Under the pieces are notes generated by a model. That model searched no databases, was not told where the DNA came from, and saw only the letters and a list, made by a program, of their open reading frames with translations. Positions 24,134 to 31,910 of a stretch of DNA of 38,062 nt are shown piece after piece (the stretch's first letter is position 1; each line of letters opens with the position of its first letter). A program made the translations under genes and the position numbers. The stretch covers positions 1 through 38,062 of the forward strand of contig DBKQ01000010.1 of the NCBI GenBank assembly GCA_002298545.1, read 5' to 3'. The stretch comes from Prevotella sp. UBA746. Its GTDB lineage: Bacteria; Bacteroidota; Bacteroidia; Bacteroidales; Bacteroidaceae.

Positions 24134-24165
24134 GGAACAAGTTTTAAAAGTTTAGTATAACTTTG
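24134..24165 (+). promoter_or_regulatory. Promoter of the LacI-family gene
   Basis: TAACTTTG (24158-24165) is the -7 box. GGAACAA (24134-24140) stands 24 bases before it (start to start), exactly as in the susC promoter. The leader is short, about 18 bases. Confidence 0.65.
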
Positions 24166-24189
24166 TAGCCAGAAATCACTACCAAACTT

Positions 24190-25215
24190 ATGAATGAAAG
24201 TCAGACAACGACAATGAAGGACATAGCCGACCATTTTGGAGTGTCGGTATCTACCGTTTCCCGGGCGCTCAGCGGAAGCAAGCGCGTGAGAATGGACAAG
24301 CGCGAGGCTATCAAGGAATATGCCGCCGAGCACAATTTCTACCCTAATGATATTGCCAAGTCACTGAGATTCTCAAAACGACAACCGGTAAAGATTATCG
24401 GTGTAATCGTGCCGGAGCTTACGCATTACTACTTCTCGTCTGTGCTCACCGGCATTGAGGAGAGGGCGAGCGAGCGTGGCTACCGCATCATCATCACGAT
24501 GAGTAAGGAAAGCTACGACCGCGAAGTGCAGCTTTGCCAGATGTTTGAGGCTCATCAAGTTTGCGGTGTCATCGTGTCGCAAGCCAAGGAGACTACAAGA
24601 TACGACCATTTCAAGTCGCTGATGCAGAAAGGCATCACGCTGGTGTTTTTCGACAGGATATGCACGGGAGTGAGTGCCAGTCTTGTTGTGGTTGATGATT
24701 ATATGGGGGCTTTCAATGCCGTGACGCATCTCATAAATACCGGCTGCAAGCGCATTGCCTTCTATGGCATGAAGGGAAATGCCGTTATCGGCAAAAACAG
24801 ATACAACGGCTACCGCGACGCTATACTGAAGGCTGGTTTGACGCCTGACGACAATCTCATCTTTGAATGTGACAACAGGGCTGATGCCGAAAGGATAACG
24901 CCAGAGATTCTTGAACAAGATAATCGTCCGGATGCCTTTTTCTGCGTAAACGACGACACGGCAATTGGAGTGATGTACACGGCGAAGCGTATGGGGTTTA
25001 ATATTCCTACCGACATCTCCGTTTGCGGATTTACCAACGGCAACCGTGCCGTGGCTTGCGACCCGCAGCTTACTACCGTGGAGCAGCGTGGCGTGGAAGT
25101 GGGCAGAGAAGCTGCCGACATTCTTATCGACAAGGTGGAGGGCATTATCCCTACCGACAAAATCGAAAAAAGAATAGTAAGAACAAGGCTGGTAGTCAGA
25201 GGAAGCAGCAAGTGA
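24190..25215 (+). CDS. LacI-family transcriptional regulator of the starch locus
   Basis: The product has 341 residues. The helix-turn-helix is at about 9-30 (MKDIADHFGVSVSTVSRALSGSKRV), the hinge at about 45-65, and then comes the periplasmic-binding-protein-like sensor domain (IIGVIVPELTHYYFSSVLTGIEE). Later FFCVNDDTAIGVMYTAKRMG and the CGFTNGNRAVACDPQLTTV segment are standard. Such regulators bind a 14 to 16 bp palindrome and respond to a sugar. Here the same palindrome stands upstream of susC and of this gene. It thus takes the role played by the unrelated SusR sensor in Bacteroides thetaiotaomicron. Maltose or a maltodextrin as effector is inferred from the neighbours. Confidence 0.92.
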   Translation: MNESQTTTMKDIADHFGVSVSTVSRALSGSKRVRMDKREAIKEYAAEHNFYPNDIAKSLRFSKRQPVKIIGVIVPELTHYYFSSVLTGIEERASERGYRIIITMSKESYDREVQLCQMFEAHQVCGVIVSQAKETTRYDHFKSLMQKGITLVFFDRICTGVSASLVVVDDYMGAFNAVTHLINTGCKRIAFYGMKGNAVIGKNRYNGYRDAILKAGLTPDDNLIFECDNRADAERITPEILEQDNRPDAFFCVNDDTAIGVMYTAKRMGFNIPTDISVCGFTNGNRAVACDPQLTTVEQRGVEVGREAADILIDKVEGIIPTDKIEKRIVRTRLVVRGSSK

Positions 25216-25334
25216 ATTAGGAAAGAGGAATTAGGAAAGAGGAATTAGGAAAGAGGAACTATTACCCCTATATGTCATATATGTCCTATGTGTCCTATAA
25301 GCCACAGAACTCCCAGTCCTCCCAGTCCTCCCAA
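25214..25334. repeat. Three tandem repeat types between lacI and the permease gene
   Basis: Three perfect copies of GAATTAGGAAAGAG (25214-25255), beginning inside the lacI stop codon, are followed by 9-bp TATATGTCC-type units (25269-25298), then CTCCCAGTC units (25310-25334). The A-rich leader of the permease gene follows. I find no promoter in the gap. Confidence 0.8.
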
Positions 25335-25368
25335 TAAAAAAGAAAACAATAAAAAAACAACATAACCT

Positions 25369-26673
25369 ATGAAACAAAAACAAGACCTAAGTTTTTGGAA
25401 GCTTTGGAACTTGAGCTTCGGATTTTTTGGCGTGCAGATTGCCTACGCCCTGCAGAGCGCCAACATATCGAGAATCTTCGCCACTCTTGGCGCTGATCCT
25501 CATTCTCTGAGTTATTTCTGGATTTTGCCTCCACTGATGGGCATCATCGTGCAACCTATAGTGGGAACGCTGAGCGACCGCACATGGTGTCGCTTCGGCA
25601 GGCGTATTCCTTATCTTTTTATCGGCTCGGCTGTTGCCGTTGCCGTGATGTGTCTGCTGCCGAATGCCGGCTCGTTCGGTATGGCAGTGAGCACGGCAAT
25701 GGTGTTCGGACTTATCTCGCTGATGTTTCTCGACACGAGCATTAATATGGCAATGCAGCCTTTCAAGATGCTCGTGGGCGATATGGTGAACGAGAAACAG
25801 AAGTCGCTCGCCTACTCTATCCAGAGTTTCCTATGCAATGCCGGTTCGCTTATCGGCTATGTGTTCCCGTTCTTCTTCACAGCTCTCGGCATTGCCAACG
25901 AGGCTCCTAAGGGAGTGATTCCGGATTCCGTGATTTATTCTTTCTATATCGGTGCGGCAATTCTCATTCTTTGCGTGCTCTACACTTCGTTTACAGTGAA
26001 GGAATGGAACCCGAAAGAATATGCCGAATACAACGAACTGAAGCCGGAGACTCAGGAGCAGAAAGCCAACTGGATTGACTTGCTGAAGAATGCCCCATCG
26101 ATGTTCTGGAAGGTGGGACTCGTGCAGTTCTTCTGTTGGGCGGCATTCCTGTATATGTGGACTTACACCAACGGTACTATTGCCGAAACGGTTTGGCACA
26201 CCACTGATGTTTCTTCGGCTGCCTATCAGGAAGCCGGCAACTGGGTTGGTGTTCTGTTCTTCTGCCAGGCTCTCGGAAGCGTGGTCTGGGCAATGGTCTT
26301 GCCAAAGATAAAGAACGGAAAGTTTGCCTATGCCATCAGCCTCATCATCGGTGCTGCGGGCTTTGCCATGCTCCCGTTTATCGACGACAAGAATATGCTT
26401 ATCCTCCCGTTCGTACTCATCGGTTGCGCATGGGCTGCAATGCTCGCCATGCCGTTTGCCTTTGTAACTAATGCTCTTGAGGGCTACGGCCACAAGGGGG
26501 CTTACCTCGGACTATTCAACGGTACTATATGCTTACCACAGATTGTGGCTGCCGCCATCGGCGGACACATCCTCTCGCTCATCGGCTCCCACCAATACAG
26601 CATGATGATTGTGGCTGCCGTTTGTCTGGTGGCTGGAGCGATAAGCGTTGGAGCGATAAGGATTAGGAATTAG
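25369..26673 (+). CDS. MFS sugar permease, maltose-type (GPH/SLC45-like)
   Basis: The product has 434 residues and about twelve membrane helices. The N-terminal segment FWKLWNLSFGFFGVQIAYALQSANISRIF, and GTLSDRTWCRFGRRIPYLFIG after helix 2, are signatures of the sugar:cation symporter branch that includes bacterial maltose permeases found in starch loci of Bacteroidota. It carries maltose or glucose across the inner membrane. It lies between the regulator gene and the cytoplasmic glucanotransferase gene, which fits uptake of the sugar that enzyme uses. The stop codon lies inside a GAATTAGGAAAGAG-type repeat, so the 3' end may have been reshaped by it. Confidence 0.88.
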   Translation: MKQKQDLSFWKLWNLSFGFFGVQIAYALQSANISRIFATLGADPHSLSYFWILPPLMGIIVQPIVGTLSDRTWCRFGRRIPYLFIGSAVAVAVMCLLPNAGSFGMAVSTAMVFGLISLMFLDTSINMAMQPFKMLVGDMVNEKQKSLAYSIQSFLCNAGSLIGYVFPFFFTALGIANEAPKGVIPDSVIYSFYIGAAILILCVLYTSFTVKEWNPKEYAEYNELKPETQEQKANWIDLLKNAPSMFWKVGLVQFFCWAAFLYMWTYTNGTIAETVWHTTDVSSAAYQEAGNWVGVLFFCQALGSVVWAMVLPKIKNGKFAYAISLIIGAAGFAMLPFIDDKNMLILPFVLIGCAWAAMLAMPFAFVTNALEGYGHKGAYLGLFNGTICLPQIVAAAIGGHILSLIGSHQYSMMIVAAVCLVAGAISVGAIRIRN

Positions 26674-26772
26674 GAAAGAGGAATTAGGAATGTGGAGTTA
26701 TTACTCCCAATTCTCCAAGTTCTCCAAGTTCTCCCAGTTCTCCCAGTTCTCCCAGTTCTCCCAGTTCTCCCA
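26658..26772. repeat. Tandem repeats between the permease and glucanotransferase genes
   Basis: GGAATTAGGAAAGAG-type copies overlap the permease stop (about 26660-26690), then about eight units of the 9-bp word TTCTCCCAG or TTCTCCAAG run from 26704 to 26772, ending 28 bp before the start codon. Confidence 0.85.
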
Positions 26773-26800
26773 TAAATATAATCAAAAAAACAATACAACA

Positions 26801-29470
26801 ATGAAGATTCATTTTAATCTGAAATACAACACTGCCTTCGGCGAGGATTTGCGACTTAACATCATAGATAATGTTGCAGCCGAAGCTAAATCATACGGAA
26901 TGAATACTGTCGACGGCAAGACTTGGTCGTGCGACATTGAACTTAATTCTATACCTACACGAATTGAATATTTCTATAGTCTCAACAACAGCGGAAAGGA
27001 GGAACGCCACGAATGGCAGACTATCACTCACCGACTTGAACTTAATGCCAAGAAGGCTAAGGAATATACGGTGTATAACCGCTGGACCGACATTCCCTGT
27101 GATTCTTATCTGTATAGTTCGGCTTTTACCGACTGCGTGAACCGACGCCACCGCGAGGCTGCTCCGGCAACTGATTTTTCAAAGACTCTACGCCTCATCG
27201 TGCGTGCTCCACAATTGCGCAAAGGGGAGCGGTTGCTCGTTGTGGGCAACTGCGGATGTCTCGGCAACTGGCACGCTGAACGCGCCGTGAAGATGTATGA
27301 GCACAACTTCAACGAATGGATGACGGATATCAATGCAGAGGCTTTCGAAAAGGACAAGACGGAACTGAAATTCATCGCTACTGACGATAAGGGCAACGTG
27401 TTATGGGAAACGGGATACAACAGAAGCATCACTGTGCCGGAGATGAACAATGGCGAGGTTTGCGTGTATGAACTCGACCAAGCTTTCTTTGAAATCTGCG
27501 ACACTAAACTTGCTGGAACTTTGATTCCGGTATTCTCGCTGCGGTCTAACGGCAGCTTCGGTGTGGGCGACTTCGGCGACTTGAAGTTGATGATCGACTG
27601 GGTTGCGGAAACGAACCAGAAGGTATTACAGGTTTTGCCGATAAACGACACTACGTCTACTCACTCCTGGACTGACTCTTACCCCTACTCTGCCATCAGC
27701 ATTTTTGCCCTTCATCCTCAGTATGCCGACTTCCGCCAACTTCCTGCCATCAAAGACAAAAAGAAGGCTGGAGAGTTTGAGACACTGCGAAAAGAGCTTA
27801 ATGCTCTGAAACAGATTGACTACGAAAGGGTGAACAACGCCAAGACGGAATATTTGCGCATCATTTTTGAACAGGAAGGCAAAGAGGTATTGAAGTCGCT
27901 CGACTTTAAACAGTTCCTGAAGGAGAATGAACACTGGCTCGTGCCGTATGCTCAATACTGCTACTTCCGCGACAAATACGGATGCGTGGACTTCGCTAAA
28001 TGGGACGGACACAGGCAATGGAACGAGGCTGACCGCGGAGCTTTGCTGAACTCTCGCTCTAAGGAGTTCTGCAACGTGGCTTTTTATTATTATGTACAGT
28101 TTATATTGAACAACCAGATGCGCGCCGCTCATGAATATGCCATGGCTCGTGGCGTAATTCTAAAGGGCGACATCCCTATCGGCGTGAACCGCAATAGCTG
28201 TGATGTATGGCATGAACCGCAGTATTTCAACCTTAACTCTCAAGCTGGTGCTCCGCCTGATGCTTTCTCTATCAACGGACAGAACTGGGGATTCCCTACT
28301 TACAACTGGCAGAAGATGATAGACGATGGCTGCGTGTGGTGGATTCGCAGATTCCAGAACATGTCGAAGTTCTTTGATGCCTACCGCATCGACCATGTGC
28401 TCGGTTTCTTCCGCATTTGGGCTATCCCTACTACATGTGTTCACGGATTGCTCGGACAGTTCTCTCCATCACTTGCCATGACTCGCGAGGAGATTGAGGG
28501 ATACGGACTGCATTTCCAGGAACAGCTGTTCACTACTCCGTTCATAGCCCGCTGGGTGGTCGACCGCGTGTTTGGCATTCATGCTGAAGAGGTTATCAAC
28601 AAATATCTGAAACACGAACATGACGATATCTTCTCTCTTAAACCGGAATTTGACACGGAACGCAAGATTGAAGCTGCTTTCATGGGGAAAGATTCTGCTG
28701 ATGATATCTGGATTCGCGACGGACTGTATGCTCTCGCCGCTGATGTGCTCTTCGTGCGCGACATTAACGACAGCAACAAATTCCACCCGAGGATTACCGC
28801 TCAGTTGAACTTTATGTATGAGGCTCTTGTAGACAGCGACAAGGAGAAGTTCAACCGTCTGTACAACGATTATTACTATCGCCGCAACAACAACTTCTGG
28901 TATAATGAAGCTATGAAAAAGCTGCCGGTTCTTGTTCAGGCTACTCGTATGCTTGTATGTGCCGAAGACCTCGGAATGGTGCCAGACTGCGTGGCCTGGG
29001 TGATGAACGAGCTGCGCATACTGAGTCTCGAACTGCAACAGATGCCTAAGGACCCAAGCGTGAAGTTCGGTGAGTTGTGGAAGAATCCTTACCGCAGCGT
29101 CTGCACGCTATCTACCCACGACATGCCTACCTTGCGCCAGTGGTGGGACGAGGATTACGAACGTACTCAAGAATATTATTCTTCTCAACTTTACCGCGGT
29201 GGCGGTGCACCTCATCCTCTGCCAGGATGGCTTGCAAAGGAGATTATATCCAATCAGCTCACTTGTCCTTCGATGCTCTGTATCCTCTCGCTGCAAGACT
29301 GGTTTGCTATCGACGAGAAGCTGCGTCTGTCTGATGCCAATGCTGAGCGTATCAACATTCCGGCTAATCCGCATCACTATTGGCGCTACCGCATGCATGT
29401 CAATATCGAGGACTTGCTTGCCAATAAGGACTACAACGACCAGATTAAGGAATTGGTTAAGTTGAGATAG
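26801..29470 (+). CDS. malQ: 4-alpha-glucanotransferase, DPE2-like (GH77 with N-terminal starch-binding modules)
   Basis: The product has 889 residues from MKIHFNLKYNTAFG. The frame extends 37 codons upstream, but that part is the translated 9-bp repeat (SQF units), so it was not used. Two CBM20-like modules occupy about 1-120 and 125-260 (GNCGCLGNWHAERAVKM in the second). The GH77 catalytic domain follows, with an insertion at about 310-420, as in plant DPE2. The nucleophile Asp is in AYRIDHVLGFFRIW (about 530), the acid/base Glu in CAEDLGMVP (about 722) and the third Asp in STHDMPTLRQWW (about 771). There is no signal peptide, so it acts in the cytoplasm, moving glucose units from maltose to longer glucans. 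The gene follows the permease gene. Confidence 0.92.
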   Translation: MKIHFNLKYNTAFGEDLRLNIIDNVAAEAKSYGMNTVDGKTWSCDIELNSIPTRIEYFYSLNNSGKEERHEWQTITHRLELNAKKAKEYTVYNRWTDIPCDSYLYSSAFTDCVNRRHREAAPATDFSKTLRLIVRAPQLRKGERLLVVGNCGCLGNWHAERAVKMYEHNFNEWMTDINAEAFEKDKTELKFIATDDKGNVLWETGYNRSITVPEMNNGEVCVYELDQAFFEICDTKLAGTLIPVFSLRSNGSFGVGDFGDLKLMIDWVAETNQKVLQVLPINDTTSTHSWTDSYPYSAISIFALHPQYADFRQLPAIKDKKKAGEFETLRKELNALKQIDYERVNNAKTEYLRIIFEQEGKEVLKSLDFKQFLKENEHWLVPYAQYCYFRDKYGCVDFAKWDGHRQWNEADRGALLNSRSKEFCNVAFYYYVQFILNNQMRAAHEYAMARGVILKGDIPIGVNRNSCDVWHEPQYFNLNSQAGAPPDAFSINGQNWGFPTYNWQKMIDDGCVWWIRRFQNMSKFFDAYRIDHVLGFFRIWAIPTTCVHGLLGQFSPSLAMTREEIEGYGLHFQEQLFTTPFIARWVVDRVFGIHAEEVINKYLKHEHDDIFSLKPEFDTERKIEAAFMGKDSADDIWIRDGLYALAADVLFVRDINDSNKFHPRITAQLNFMYEALVDSDKEKFNRLYNDYYYRRNNNFWYNEAMKKLPVLVQATRMLVCAEDLGMVPDCVAWVMNELRILSLELQQMPKDPSVKFGELWKNPYRSVCTLSTHDMPTLRQWWDEDYERTQEYYSSQLYRGGGAPHPLPGWLAKEIISNQLTCPSMLCILSLQDWFAIDEKLRLSDANAERINIPANPHHYWRYRMHVNIEDLLANKDYNDQIKELVKLR

Positions 29471-29522
29471 GAGCCCCCTCCAAAGATACCCTATAGCCCC
29501 CTCCAGCTCCCCCAAGGGGGAG
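29471..29522. repeat. CCCCCTCC REP-like element
   Basis: It contains GAGCCCCCTCC (29471-29481), then CTATAGCCCCCTCC (29491-29504) and the hairpin CTCCCCCAAGGGGGAG (29507-29522). An inverted relative of the second part lies inside the next gene at 29607-29652. Confidence 0.65.
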
Positions 29523-29579
29523 AGTAAGGGAAAAGATTTTCTCCAATAGAGAATAAGAATTTTAAATATTAAAATAAAT

Positions 29580-31775
29580 ATGAAGAATATTATAACGAAA
29601 TTATTTGGTCCACTTCTTCCCCCCTTGGGGGGACAAGAGGGGGGCTATAAACTTGGCTTCGTTTTAGCCCTTCTCCCATTCCTTGCCTCAGCACAGACCG
29701 TTACATCGCCGAACGGAAATGTTACGGTAAAGTTCTCGCTTTCCGACAGCGGACAGCCTACTTATGAAATGAGTTATAAGGGAAAAACAGTGTGCAAGCC
29801 TTCTCATCTCGGACTGGAACTTGCCAAAGATAAGCATGCATCGAAGTTCATGCAGGAAACTGACCTTATGGACGGATTTAAGGAAACCGACCATAAGATG
29901 ACGAGTTTCGACGAGACATGGCGACCGGTATGGGGCGAGACGGCAACTATTCGCAACAATTACAACGAGATGGAGGTGGATCTTAACCAGCCCTCGTCTA
30001 ACAGGAACATTATTATCCGGTTCCGTGTCTATGATTACGGAATGGGACTGCGCTATGAATTTCCTCAACAGAACGACCTTAACTATTTCGTGATTAAAGA
30101 GGAACATACACAGTTTGCCATGAACGGAAACCATACGGCTTATTGGATTCCGGGCGACTACGACACTCAAGAGTATGAATACCAGATTACTCCTCTCACT
30201 GGCATAAAAGACATCATTCGCCGCGACCGCGAGAAATACAAGAGCAACTCGTCTACTACGGTGTTCTCTGACACTGGTGTGCAGACTTCTTTGCAGATGA
30301 AGACAAAGGACGGACTATATATCAACATACACGAGGCAGCTTGTATTGACTATCCGACGATGCACCTCAATCTCAATGAGAAGACGCTGACATTCGAGTC
30401 GTGGCTAACACCGGATGCCGTAGGAAGAAAGGGATTCATTCAGACTCCTTTCAATACGCCATGGCGCACGGTGCTCGTGAGCGATGATGCCCGCGACATG
30501 CTTTCTTGCAAACTTACTCTTAACCTGAACGAGCCTTGCAAGATTAAGGACACTTCGTGGATTCATCCTACTAAATACTGCGGCGTGTGGTGGAACATGA
30601 TTGTTGGAACCAAGACGTGGAGCTATACTAATGATTATCCTTCGGTTAGACTCGGTGTTACAGACTATTCTAAATGCAAGTCTAACGGCACTCACGGGGC
30701 TACGACATCTGAAGTGAAACGATATATCGACTTTGCGGCTAAAAACGGTTTGCAGGAGGTTCTCGTAGAAGGATGGAACGTTGGCTGGGAGGATTGGTTC
30801 GGACACCAGAAATTAGATGTGTTCGACTTCGTTACTCCTTATCCTGACTTCGACATCAAGTATCTTAACGACTATGCCCACTCTAAGGGTGTGAAACTGA
30901 TGATGCACCACGAAACTTCTGCTTCAGCTATCAACTATGAGCGCCATCTGGAGGATGCTTTCAATCTGATGAACAAATACGGTTATGATGCTGTAAAGAC
31001 GGGTTATGTTGGCGACATCATTCCTCGTGGTGAATATCATTACAGTCAGCTGATGAACAACCATTATCAGCGTGTTGTTGAGGAAGCGGCTAAGCATCAT
31101 ATTATGGTTAATGCTCATGAGGCTACCCGACCTACGGGCATCTGCCGTACATGGCCTAACCTCGTGGGCAACGAGAGTGCACGCGGAACTGAATATGAAG
31201 CTTTCGGTGGCAGTGTGCCTTACCACACGGTGATGCTTCCGTTCACTCGTCTGCAGGGCGGACCGATGGATTATACTCCGGGTATCTTCGAAACTAAGCT
31301 CTCGGAATGGAGCGACAACAAGAGTTTTGTTCACTCTACCCTCTGCGGTCAGTTGTCGCTGTATCTCGTAATGTACAGTCCGCTCCAGATGGCTGCCGAC
31401 CTACCTGAGCACTATGAGAAGTATGACGATGCTTTCCAGTTTATCCGCGACGTGGCTTGCGACTGGGACGACTCTAAATATATCGAGGCTGAACCGGCAA
31501 AATACATTACCGTGGCTCGTAAGGCTAAGGGCACCGACAACTGGTTCGTTGGCGGTAAGACTGGCGAAGATGCACACACTGCGGTCGTGAAGTTCGACTT
31601 CCTCGACAAAGGAAGAAAATATGACTGCGCCATATATCAGGATGCTGCAGATGCTGACTACGAAAAGAATCCTAAAGCCTACAAGATATCTCACCGCACT
31701 ATTAAGAAGGGTGATATCCTGAAGATTAAGGAGGCTCGTGGCGGAGGATTTGCCATCTCTCTTATGGCTAAATAA
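29580..31775 (+). CDS. susB: GH97 alpha-glucosidase (SusB-like)
   Basis: The product has 731 residues. A signal peptide ends near ASAQ (about residue 39), but its front is interrupted by a 15-residue insert, GPLLPPLGGQEGGYK (residues 10-24), encoded by a repeat element. An N-terminal beta-supersandwich (about 40-300), a catalytic barrel and a C-terminal beta domain follow. Glutamates expected for an inverting GH97 are present: MMHHET (about 444), VNAHEA (about 513) and GNESARGTEYEAF (about 532-540). The enzyme releases glucose from maltooligosaccharides, probably in the periplasm. No terminator separates it from the glucanotransferase gene. It ends with a short gap of repeats before the pullulanase gene. 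Confidence 0.93.
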   Translation: MKNIITKLFGPLLPPLGGQEGGYKLGFVLALLPFLASAQTVTSPNGNVTVKFSLSDSGQPTYEMSYKGKTVCKPSHLGLELAKDKHASKFMQETDLMDGFKETDHKMTSFDETWRPVWGETATIRNNYNEMEVDLNQPSSNRNIIIRFRVYDYGMGLRYEFPQQNDLNYFVIKEEHTQFAMNGNHTAYWIPGDYDTQEYEYQITPLTGIKDIIRRDREKYKSNSSTTVFSDTGVQTSLQMKTKDGLYINIHEAACIDYPTMHLNLNEKTLTFESWLTPDAVGRKGFIQTPFNTPWRTVLVSDDARDMLSCKLTLNLNEPCKIKDTSWIHPTKYCGVWWNMIVGTKTWSYTNDYPSVRLGVTDYSKCKSNGTHGATTSEVKRYIDFAAKNGLQEVLVEGWNVGWEDWFGHQKLDVFDFVTPYPDFDIKYLNDYAHSKGVKLMMHHETSASAINYERHLEDAFNLMNKYGYDAVKTGYVGDIIPRGEYHYSQLMNNHYQRVVEEAAKHHIMVNAHEATRPTGICRTWPNLVGNESARGTEYEAFGGSVPYHTVMLPFTRLQGGPMDYTPGIFETKLSEWSDNKSFVHSTLCGQLSLYLVMYSPLQMAADLPEHYEKYDDAFQFIRDVACDWDDSKYIEAEPAKYITVARKAKGTDNWFVGGKTGEDAHTAVVKFDFLDKGRKYDCAIYQDAADADYEKNPKAYKISHRTIKKGDILKIKEARGGGFAISLMAK
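29607..29652. repeat. REP-like element inserted in the susB signal peptide
   Basis: CCCCCC (29619-29624) and GGGGGG (29627-29632) form a hairpin within a stretch that, read in reverse, matches the intergenic element at 29491-29522 (TATAGCCCCC, then CCCCCAAGGGGG). It adds 15 codons in frame. Confidence 0.65.
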
Positions 31776-31792
31776 ATTATCTGGATAACTGA

Positions 31793-31895
31793 GAGTACTC
31801 CCCAAAAATCGGAGTACTCCCAATTCTCCCAGTTCTCCCAGTCCTCCCAGTCCTCCCAGTTCTCCAAGAACTCCCAGCTCTCCCAGTTCTCCCAA
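31793..31895. repeat. Inverted repeat and 9-bp array before the pullulanase gene
   Basis: GAGTACTCC (31793-31801) and GGAGTACTC (31811-31819) form a hairpin. About nine units of the TTCTCCCAG/TCCTCCCAG type then run to 31895, 16 bases before the next start codon. Confidence 0.85.
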
Positions 31896-31910
31896 TAAAA
31901 AAGAATCACA

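Noticed and set aside
26690..26800. Upstream extension of the glucanotransferase gene
   Set aside because: The extra residues are the translated 9-bp repeat (SQF/SKF units); the family-like start is at 26801.
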